Part shown: positions 10,418 through 20,400 of the stretch, in pieces
How the letters are laid out: the number at the start of each line of letters is the position of its first letter
Numbering within the stretch: the first letter of the stretch is position 1
Source: Cristatella mucedo
Taxonomy: Eukaryota; Bryozoa; Phylactolaemata; Cristatellidae
DNA length: 64,000 bases
Direction: 5' to 3'
Assembly (NCBI GenBank): GCA_009760855.2
Contig: WPIO01000011.1
Span: 1,494,001 to 1,558,000 of the forward strand
Made by a program: the position numbers and the translations under genes
Notes under the pieces: model-generated
What the model was told of the DNA's origin: nothing
What the model saw: only the letters and a program-made list of their open reading frames with translations
Database searches by the model: none

Positions 10418-11723
10418 GCGCCCTTTAGGTCGCGCGCTCACCCCACCCCCGATGGCGAAACCCAGGCCACCGCGGCCACAGCGAGCAGGTCGCACGCTGC
10501 CGCTGCGCTGAGCAGTCGCGACGCCCGACCCCGAGGTTTTGCCGACGGGCCGAGCTTGGGGCTTTACCGCTCTTTTACTGTCCATCCTCATTTCCCACTT
10601 GGTTGCTCGCAGGGCGATGCGAGGCCGTCTCTGACCGCCGCCTTGAACTCGGAGCAGCTCGAGCAGACGATCGAGCTAAGCCCCTGCTGTACGCATGCAG
10701 TCCTGGAGGCCGCCGCCGCGCCCCACCGCCTTGCTCCTCTTGTTGACGACTCTTTGCTGTCAAATAGATCGAGCAAATAACCTCTCATTTCATAATGTTA
10801 AAATTCCGATGGAAGAAAGCAAACAGAAATCGTTCTCTCGGCGTTGGAGGCCGCTGGCCTCAGCTTTCGCAACGAAATCCAACCCGCGACACAGACACTT
10901 GAAACCAGGCAACTCGAGGCATTCTCGATGGGCCAATAGTGATGGCGCGCGAATCGATTCGCCTCCGCTCCGACTCCTCGCTCCGGGAGCACGGGCTACT
11001 TCTATCCGATCCTCCCTCACGATAGCGTGCACTAGGCGCATGGTGAGGCCGGCATTGCAGTGGCCGCTGGAAAGCCGCAAGCACTCGCCGAGCGATGCCA
11101 CGTGTATATCTCGGTCGGCATTTTACTCGTTTTCTATCGCCCATTTGGCGGTCGCTCTCGCGTCCCAGCGTCTCGGCCCACAAGCGCGCGCGCCCACCCG
11201 GCCGCCTGGAAGAGCTATCGGCCATCAGGCGACGTGCGCGCTCGAGCCCTTTGGAACGCAGCCGTCCGTTGACGTGGAGTGCAGCCTCGCTGAGCTTCAA
11301 CTCGAGCTTCAACGAGGAGGAGGAGGAGGAGCAGCTAGCGGACGTCGTGTACCACGTGTCAGCGATCGATCCATCCATCTGGACGAGGACTTCAAACATC
11401 TGTCCCCCTCTTCTCCCCCTCCGGTTTCCTTGCCGGTGCGTTCTCGCAGACGACGCGAGAATGGCTGACCGGATGTGGGGTGAGTTTTAAACTCCGCAGT
11501 TAAGGGTTCGCCGAGCGCGCGTCTCACGAACCAGCGCAGAAGTATTCGTTCGTCGGGGTGCAGGCGGTAAATTTCCCTGGCGCGGTTCGCGCCCGCCTGG
11601 GCAGTCGGCTCCACTCGCTAGGCCGTCCTGTGCAGGTCACGTGCTGCGTCGCGTCCGCCTGCGCGTCAGCGTTCGCTCTGGCGTCGTTCGTTAAAGTTGA
11701 CAGGACTTTTTGTTCGCACGTTT

Positions 11724-11725
<2 letters not shown>
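10418..11725. other. No gene recognised; GC-rich
   Basis: Frames on both strands reach 100-250 codons only because stop codons are rare at this composition. They contain no domain, no conserved-looking motif and no splice chain that I could join. Confidence 0.4.
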
Positions 11726-11767
<42 letters not shown>

Positions 11768-11773
11768 TGTCAG

Positions 11774-11861
<88 letters not shown>
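11726..11861. repeat. (CCG)n trinucleotide array
   Basis: About 45 CCG units split once by a TGTCAGG interruption at 11768. The same TGTCAGGCC string recurs at the right border (about 11865), so the second block looks like a duplication of the first with its flank. Confidence 0.95.
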
Positions 11862-11900
11862 ACTGTCAGGCCATTAGGGTTGAACTGCCTGCTCGCCAAT

Positions 11901-11970
11901 CGCCCATGTTGGGGCTAATCCTATCGCCCACGTGGGGCTAATCCTATATCCCACGTGGGGCTAATCTTAC
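11901..11970. repeat. Three tandem 23-bp units with CACGTG palindromes
   Basis: The unit CGCCCACGTGGGGCTAATCC is repeated three times; the first copy has CATGTTGG in place of CACGTGGG. Copies two and three contain the palindrome CCCACGTGGG, a perfect E-box core. This may be a small regulatory cluster or a simple minisatellite. Confidence 0.85.
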
Positions 11971-11997
11971 GTAGAGGATTGCTGGTCGTAGTCGCCG

Positions 11998-11999
<2 letters not shown>

Positions 12000-12086
<87 letters not shown>
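12000..12086. repeat. (GA)n microsatellite, pure
   Basis: About 43 uninterrupted GA units. Confidence 0.97.
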
Positions 12087-12088
<2 letters not shown>

Positions 12089-13520
12089 GAGAGTAGGTAA
12101 GAGTGAGAGTGTGTGGGAGAGCGAGCGAGGATATAAGAAGAATGTTCGGGGGTACGCAGAGGCAGATTGAGACACGGCTCGGACGCGAGGGAAGAACGCA
12201 AGCACTCAGCCCTAGTGCACGTCAGCGGCTCCAAGCCGCGGGGCCGCCGCCGCGTGACGAAGAAAAGACTTTGAAGACGCCGCAGCCTTCAGCGATAAAC
12301 AGCCAAGTGCAACTTAGACTTCGCAGCAGTTCGCTAGCCGCTCGTGTCCTGGTGTCTAGGTAGGCTGGGCGCTAGGTACGGAGCCGATGAGGCACCCCGG
12401 TCGGGACGCATCGACGCCACTACGCAGCACGCCTAGCCGTATACGGCATGGAGAGGTAGCTCACGTGCGCGCCGCGACCGCCGCATAGCACTCTACCAAC
12501 ATCCACGCCAAATATGCTGTAGCCGCCAGGCCCCGATAGAGGCCTTCGGTTCGTTTTGGTTATGCCTCAGCAGCCGCGCCCACGCGTGAGTTACCGCGCG
12601 GGCGCAGCTGCAAAGAGGAGGAATTCGAGGACGGTTTTGTAAGTTCGGAATTTTTCTTTGAAAATTATTTTGTACCTCTCGTTCGGTTTGAATTTCTTTC
12701 GGGACACGCTTTTCTGAGAACCCCGAATATATTCTTGGATATCTTCCGGTCCTCGTTGCTCATCTATCTTCCTACAATATTTCCAGCGATTGACGAATTC
12801 CAGATCCGGGCCGAAATCCTAAGGGAGATGACGTTTTCAAGCTTGTCTCGATAGCGGTCAAGGAGGTGGAGCGCGCCGAAAGAGCGTCTGGCTAGGACTG
12901 CTGGAAAGTATCGCGGCGCGTCTCGGTGAAACTGTCGAATACCCCGAAATACGGAGTATCGAAGGTAAATGAATAAAGTAATAAGAAAATAATAATAAGA
13001 AATAAATTAATAATTGGGGGCAGATCAGGCCCGCAAGGACAAACCTAAGAGACGGCCGGTCCGTCCTACGCGCCCGTTTGCCTTCATACGATTGGCTGCC
13101 TTTGGAAAGGTCAATGTCACGCTCCCTCCTGGGCTTAATCGCGGCTACGGCTAGGCTGCACTTATAGGCCAGGAGTGAAAAATTCCTAGCGTACTTTGAA
13201 GGGCAATTGGGACACTCTCGGATTCTGAAGCAATTGACCTCGTCGATTAGTTGAGGCTTTTCAATAAGCATATGTCGGTTATAGCACCGCTCAGCTTACC
13301 GAGGATTAAAGGCTACGAATCATATATCCGAATGCCACCTAGGCCCTGCGCTGAAAAGCGAGTCTTAATTCTTGAAAGGTGTAGAGGTTAGAGCCACCAA
13401 CTTAGCAACGATTCTGCATGTGCAACGATTTAATTGTCTCTCCAAAAGAAGCAGAATGAATACTTCAAAGGAGAGCAGATGTAGCACTCACTGAGAACTC
13501 TCAACAAATGACATCAAGCG
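12087..13520. other. No gene recognised
   Basis: GC-rich up to about 12650, then AT-richer. There are no frames with recognisable content. The switch marks the right edge of the GC-rich block surrounding the HAD-like gene. Confidence 0.4.
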
Positions 13521-13577
13521 GATAGCCGTAAAGGCTCTTCTGTCGCTATACAAAAAGAGGCTATTTAATCAGCTAGG
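13521..13577 (+). mobile_element. SINE tail fragment
   Basis: Matches the 3' half of the tRNA-SINE family seen at 48570: GATAGCCGTAAAGGCTCTTC, then a TGTCGCTATACAAAAAGAGG-like end and AATCAGCTAG. The tRNA-like head is missing. Confidence 0.8.
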
Positions 13578-14944
13578 ATTTATTTATTTTATTTTACAAA
13601 AGTTCGCGTTTGTACGAATCCTTGCAGCCACAGACGACCGAGTTTACCCACATCCCTAAACTGTGTACCAAAAGAACCACTCAAATCAATACTTTAAGCA
13701 GGGTGACCAACAAGAATGCCCAGTGGCATCGCAGGCAGAAGATCTGAATGCACAATCGCGCTTGCGAAATCGTCCTGGGCGAAATCGTTTGTGGCTTCCA
13801 TCGAGCAGCGGAGCTATAAAGAGCTCCTTCTAAAAGTGCTTGCTTTCTCCTGACTATGTGCACGGGACAGTGATCGATGAGCGACTTTGAAACTCGCGTC
13901 TGGCTCTTTAAAGATATTTGTTATCCAATTGCTGCCTTGCATCCTGAGCAATCTAGCCGCCGGTGTTTAACGCCACGGACGGGCGCCTGAACAGCAAGAA
14001 AAGCTTCGCTTCATTCCTCTCATTCCGTACAGTTTTCTGTCTCTACTGGGTGGTTTGAACCTCCTTCACAGATGCAGGCGCTATCCGTAAATGAATGATT
14101 ACCTCACAGATGGTCGAACGTGCAGCTAGTCAATACGAGATACCGGCGAATACACCCAAGGTCCGGGTGAACCGCTGTGGAATCGACACCAATGCTGAAA
14201 GCACTGTGTCTCTAATTAAACCCCAACGCAGTCTTCGTCGCTAGGAAGCGTTAATCCCTAATCGCCGTTGTATCATCGCAAGTGTAGAAATTGACCGTTA
14301 TTCCCCTAGAAACGTTGTTTTCGTAGCCAGGTCAGTGATTAAATTGAAATTAACTCATTTCCGATAAGAAAACTGACATTCGCGCCTAATGGTTCACATT
14401 TAGTCAGAAAGAACAGCAGATGAATCAAAGTGATGCCATAATACAGAAAAAGGGAAGCACTCGGAAGGGTTCAGAAAGTGAGTTGGTTTTCTATATTCGC
14501 CTAAGGCTCACTAGTTGAATAGCTGCCCAAGGCGTGCTAAATGTCGGACGAACCTGCCACCACACTATTTTAACAGAAAAAATAATACGTCATGAACGAA
14601 TAGTTTCCTTTAACAAGTCATGTCATACTTTTTTAGATACGATTGGGAAAAGACGCTTCGTTCCCGAGTAAAAAATTCGAAATCTCTTCTAGTTACCTGA
14701 CCCTTGGTCCCTTAAAGATACCTACAATCAATCGTCAAAACGATTACCAAATACGAGCAGGAGAGTAGTTTTGCAGCTCCAACGTGGCTTTAGAACTAAA
14801 TAATAGTAGCATTTGGCACTAGATATTCAGTTCTACATGGCTGTGGCACTATACAATAGTAATTTGTAATATTAATAGTAATATTTTGCACTATATATAG
14901 TAATGTTTGCCCTGGGTCATAGCACGTGAGGTGAGGTGAGCTTC

Positions 14945-15029
14945 CTCAGCCAGCTCGTGGATTAGAGTCCTGCAGCGGGCGATTCTCTACTGCCCACTGA
15001 AGGCGGTGGCTGCCATTAAGGCTCTTCTG

Positions 15030-15030
<1 letters not shown>
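14945..15030 (+). mobile_element. Degenerate tRNA-SINE relic
   Basis: GGATTAGAGTCCTGCAGCGG is a decayed B-box region. It is followed by CGATTCTCTACTGCC and GCCATTAAGGCTCTTCTG, in the order of the intact SINE at 48570. The copy ends in the (TA)n run. Confidence 0.6.

Positions 15031-15085
<55 letters not shown>
15031..15085. repeat. (TA)n microsatellite
   Basis: About 27 TA units directly following the SINE relic; it may be the expanded tail of that copy. Confidence 0.95.
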
Positions 15086-15088
<3 letters not shown>

Positions 15089-15108
15089 GCATATATGTAG
15101 TATATATG

Positions 15109-15132
15109 TAAAAACGTTAGCTGATTCAACAG

Positions 15133-15184
<52 letters not shown>

Positions 15185-15209
15185 CTGTTGAATCAGCTAA
15201 CGTTTTTAC
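15109..15209. repeat. Palindrome: SINE-end inverted repeat around (AT)n
   Basis: The 28-29 bases from 15109 to 15136, including TTAGCTGATTCAACAGTCAT, are repeated as an exact reverse complement at 15181-15209. A pure AT run of about 44 bases separates them. TTAGCTGATTCAACAG resembles the SINE 3' end read in reverse, so two SINE tails may have met head to head. Confidence 0.9.
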
Positions 15210-15976
15210 GCGATGCCATAATCGCGTGCAGGCAGGTGGTTCACTTCAAAGTAGCTGAAGTCTGCAGCAGCTCCGTATTGCAATGAATATAGTTGACTTT
15301 CTTCTTGCTCCAGTACCAGGATTATTCAGCTATACAACCTCGAGATTTACTTCAGCCCAAATTGCCATCTGTCACCTTCAACTGCCTCGTGCAGGCAAGC
15401 ATTCGTATTGCATACAAACCAACACGTACAAAGATAGCATAGCAGGTGCTTTCGTAACTGCCTCTTAAACGTGCTCAACAATCGTAGCAACTACAGGCAG
15501 TAGGAGTACAGCAGCAGTAGCAGGCCGGGGCGATCAAAAGACTACGAACTGCCGCCAGCCAGCCGCTGTGAGACACACTTAGAAGACAAGCTCGTAGCTT
15601 GCTAGCTAGATGCGATGCTGCCGCTGCTGCTCGTTGCAGAAAAAAGACCTTCAAATTCCAAATGACCCATCAAACAAGTATACACATCGCCGACTGCTCG
15701 ATACAAATGAAAAAAACGAAAACAGCACGGCGGTCATGTTCTTCACAGACATCGAGTTGGTGCGAGCAGCAGACCAACTTCACCGACATAAGCACTGACA
15801 GAGAGAGCATCAGGCACATCGTCCTCGCACGACGAAAAATCGAGTGACGGCCATCCAGCATTCAGACCGAGGAGCAGCAGCTTCTTCCGGGCAGCACATG
15901 TAGCAGCCAAAGTTTAGCACAACGACAGGCAAGCGAGCGGTACAGGGTCTGTGGCTGCCTGTGCTGTATCCGAGCT

Positions 15977-16190
15977 CTATTCTTCTTCATTCTCCAGGTT
16001 TATATTATCTCCAAACTTGGCATAAAGCTTAACCTTGAGCTCACTGAGCTTCTGCTTGTACTCGCCGACCAGTGTCTCAAGCTTGCCAAGAGCAACCTTG
16101 CAGCCCTCCTTGGCTTCATCCAACAGAACTCCGACCCTGTCAGGCGTCGCGCCTACAAACACTTCGCCGATCTGGAAAGTGGAGTGACCG
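15977..16190 (-). CDS. PFDN4 terminal exon
   Basis: The acceptor TTTCCTCTTAG is strong. It encodes GHSTFQIGEVFVG, the second prefoldin coiled-coil helix and the acidic end NLENEEE, then TAG. Confidence 0.92.
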
Positions 16191-17377
16191 CTAAGAGGAA
16201 ACAACGTAACAACTGATTAAGATTGATGCAGGCTCCTCAAGGCTAAAAGTCTCGCCCCCCCAGAGTGGCTTCGCGGGTCACTACGGCTGGCAAAGGAAGC
16301 ATGGGCATCTAAAGACAGACAACCAAGAGCGACAAGAAAAGAAAAGTCGGCATTTGGGCAGGAAGATTGTTAGGCCATGTAATCAGGCGCAACTCTCGAC
16401 ACGATGGAAGGCTTAAGATTTCCCTTGACGAGTGGCACTGCTGGCTGCGATCGCTTCGAGGATGGAAAACCCCTAGACAGCATCAATCTCTGGACGAAAA
16501 AAGCCAACGACACAGTATGAATGAGTACGAACAACGACGTCATTAGGTGGGGTATGGGACGATCCCTTGTAATGGGATAAGTAGCATCTTGCGAAACCCG
16601 GGTACTCAGCCTTCACCAATCACAAGACATTAGCATGTCGCCATGCCGAAAATTCCATGCTGTCTCCGGGCTGTCGATCTATCGAGATCTGGCCGGCCGA
16701 GAACCATCAGCCAGGACTCGCCCGTGGGAGAAGCTCTCAATTTGGAAACAAACGGCTCTCACTCTTCCCTGGAAGTACAAGCTGTGCTCTGAGCAACTGC
16801 ACACCAAAGGATATGGCACGAGAGTGCCGCTGTCGCCTTCGTCACCCGTGTCATCCGCCTCAAGCAGAAGTAGCTCCTCTGAAGCGTCCTCGAGATTCTG
16901 CAGCTCCTTCTACATAACATTTAAAAGTTAGCATGAACGACAGACGTGGTCCGGTAAAGGCAGCAAGCATAAGGGACCGGCCTGAAGCCAAGCACTTGAG
17001 CTGCCTGGAGGAAAGAGGCGTTCCAATATCGTGCATCTAGCGACATGCAAACCGAGGTCAGGTTAAGCTTAAGTGCATGCCACTACAGATGGACTGGCGC
17101 ACGTTGAAGGCAGACTAAACGTACTGTACGATAGTTGCGAGCTTACTAGCAACAGATTAGAAAATGGTAGGCCCCCGGTTTTTTTACTTGGGTTCAGCAT
17201 TTCTTTCGTGTGTCCTCGGACTCTGTCACCTGGTTTTGCCCACTGGTTAAGGTGTCGCATCAACCAAGGTCTGGCCGAGGTCGTGGGCTCGAGCCACGTG
17301 GTAACAAGTTCTCTTAGGGAGCTATAGAAATGAATTTTTTATACCTGTTCTTGCTTATGTGTATATTGGCTTGTTTA

Positions 17378-17408
<31 letters not shown>

Positions 17409-20400
17409 CAATTGTCACATCTTTATCCTAATCGCGTTGCACCATCATGATCTCTTCTGTGTACCAGGTGGCCAAGCCACAACACGACGTGCAAGCACAG
17501 ACGTGATGATGAAAATGAGGTAAGATAACTGCCATTGCTTACCACAGCGAAGGAAAGTCAGCACAGGATGTAATTTAGCCACGGCATATACACTGGCGGC
17601 CATAAGTTTTGCCACACCCACTCCAACTATTGCCGCCTGGTCAATTTTTCAACAGGACAACCGCAGCATGGCCAGTAGAAATACTAAATCTAGTAGGATT
17701 TGGACCCTCTACGATTGGCGACCACTTCCACTATTCGGGCTGGCATGGACTTGACGAGCTTCCGAGTTACGTCGGATGGTACAGCATGTCAGATCGCTTG
17801 CAATTTGTCCCATAATTCGGCCGGCGATCTAATGTTAGTGGCTAGAGCTCTTAGCCGAAGCTGAACCTATTCCCACAGATGTTCAATCGGGTTAAGGTCC
17901 CGGCTCTGACTCGGCGACTGCAAGCGTGTGGAACGAAGAGACCTGTAAAGAAACTGCAGCACAACTTTGGCAGTATGTTTCGGATCGCTATCCTGTTGAT
18001 ATATGAAATTAGTGCCTAGCAGTCACAATGCACTGGGCACAGCAACATCGTCCAGGATTCGCAGGTAGCAGTCTTAATGCATTATGCCCTCAATGGGGTG
18101 AAGGGCCCCTACACAATCACTGATCCAGATCCAAACTTCACAGTATGTTGCAAGCAGACATCAGCATATGCTTCGTCACTCCTGCATCGAACGTAGGATC
18201 GACGTTTGTAGCCGCCATACACGGTGTACTTACTTTCGTCGGTAAAGAATACCCACATCCAATCTTCGGTAGTCCAATGTCTATGCTGCCACGCCCATAA
18301 AAGATGTGCTTATTTATGGGCTTTCGTCAGTAGCGGAGCTTTCTTTGCCACCCTTGCCATGAGCCCCTGTTCGTTGAGCCTTCACCTCACCGTCCGCTCA
18401 CCGAGAATCTTGCCGGTGGTAAGCTCTAGTGCTTTGGCAAGGACTCAAGAAGGGGCAAAGCAGGCCTTCAGGCACTCCATTTTCAGGAGCCGATCGTCCC
18501 TCCTAGTAATAAATAATTAGAAACCCAAGGGCACCCAAACACAGGCTGGTTCTTCATCGTCCCTAGCACCGACGTTTTCTGAATGTTATATCGGACAGGG
18601 TTGTCCCTTACTCCCAGCATCTGAGCGATCTCTCGGTTGCTAACCTTCTCAAGATGGTAAGACCATAGGTGGCCCTGGCGAAAATCAGTAAGGAGACCTC
18701 CCTTTGCCATGGCTGCTAGTAGTGCACTCCCGTGTCGATACGGCCTGCCTGTTGAGGTCAAGGTCACTGGATATCCGCCCAACCTCCCATTTTTGCCAGC
18801 ACAACACGCTATGTCGCACCTTCGAATTGCACAACACCCTTTGTCGCACCAGACGAATAAAGTCTGCAAATGCTACATGAAGGGTTTCGGCCGTATTTAA
18901 AGGTACGACCACAATACAGATTCTCTCTGCTAGCAGATGTTTCTATCATTATAATCGTGTACCATGCCCATGGGTGAGCAGAGTAATACTTCCCACCCAG
19001 CCACCGAAATCCGGAACCAAAATTGGCCATAGGTTTTGGAGTTATCTGGTTCCAAAGGAGGGCATCAACAGCTACTATCGGATTTCCGGAGTTCAGCACT
19101 CAGAAGTCCTGAGCAAAAAGTTACAGACCAAAACACTGCTTATTGGTAGCCAATGAATTTAAACATTCGTTAGCATTTACCATCAATTTACAGTAGTTCC
19201 AACAGCTATCGACTGGGCTACATCGACCCTACTCACAGTAGGCCAAGTGTGGCAAAACTTATGGCCACTAGTGTAGATGAGAATGGTGCCACAGCTCAGG
19301 GCGCATGAAAGGACACTCTAACCATCATCACCGTAGTTAGAACACAGTCCGGTAGCAGCAAGCAATAATGATTACAATGAGAATAATACAGCACCCAGGT
19401 GGGACAAAATCTCTTTCTGGGCACTTTCGATATTTTGGAAAGGAAGTACAGCTGTCCGGGGAGCACACAGTAATGAGCTAAGACACTAAAGAACCTCACA
19501 ATGCATGTCAACATGGTGTGTAGAGTGACAAAGGCATCTATGAGCCACTGCAGGGAGGTTTAAATTGGCTTAATCCACGGCTCCAGTGGTGCAGCTGCTT
19601 CAAGTTTGCTGCTCTGTCATCGCCAAACGACGAGTTCCAGCTGCTGCAATCTAATAGAGGATACAAATCAAAGCACTAGTCGTGGGTCCTGACCACAAGC
19701 CAAGGAGGTGAATAAGCTAACTTAGTCATAGATGCCTGGTTTCTCTAGTGAGGCACACCCCCCCCCCCGATGCTCCTGCCAGACGATCTACGATTGGAAG
19801 ATCTAGTCACCCACCTTGAATGCGCAATCTGCACTCGTATGGGGCTCCACTAAGTTGGTCAGTCTAGAGGTGAAGTTGACATTGTAAGGTCCGTGAGGCA
19901 ATGCTTTGCCGTTCGCTGCACTACATAGCTAGTAGGAATCCAATTCTTATTCAACTTCCAAGTTGACTTCATTAGCCTTTACGGCTATCACCGTGCTTGC
20001 GGCAGTAAAAAAGGGTCGCCCAAGTAGAATTCGAACCCACGACCTTGGGACCGAGGTCGTGAAAAGCAACCGCCTTACCTAGTGTGCCATTACGGCCCAC
20101 CAATACTCAAAGCCTATGCAGTCTGTGGTACGCTCGTAAGTACAAGAACATCCCAACCAACAAAGCTGAGGGATGAGCAAACTGTCCAGTTAGACAACAA
20201 AGGTACACAGTAAACAGTCACAAATGTACACGGAAGAGGAAAACGAACAGATACACAGAACAACGAGAAACGTGGCACCACAAGATGTCTAGACCTTCGG
20301 ATGGTTTGTGCTTCATTTTTTTAAACACCAGCAACAACTAAGTAGGTGTCGTTGCATGATCACTCGCGACTTAAGTGCGATAGCTAGCTACATGCTGAGT

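Larger units (their letters stand above)
13578..15976. other. 3' flank of prefoldin gene: no further gene
   Basis: No coding region is recognised. It contains a SINE-like relic (about 14945-15030), two AT dinucleotide runs and a palindrome (15109-15209). The rest has no structure I can name. Confidence 0.4.

Noticed and set aside
11558-11941. Polyalanine, polyproline and polyglycine frames
   Set aside because: All three frames of the CCG array are open; none continues into a recognisable protein.
17235-17310. Functional tRNA gene
   Set aside because: A and B boxes are present, but I could not form a complete cloverleaf with acceptor stem; similar relics occur elsewhere, so a SINE head is more likely. 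The same applies to 33298 and 53740.
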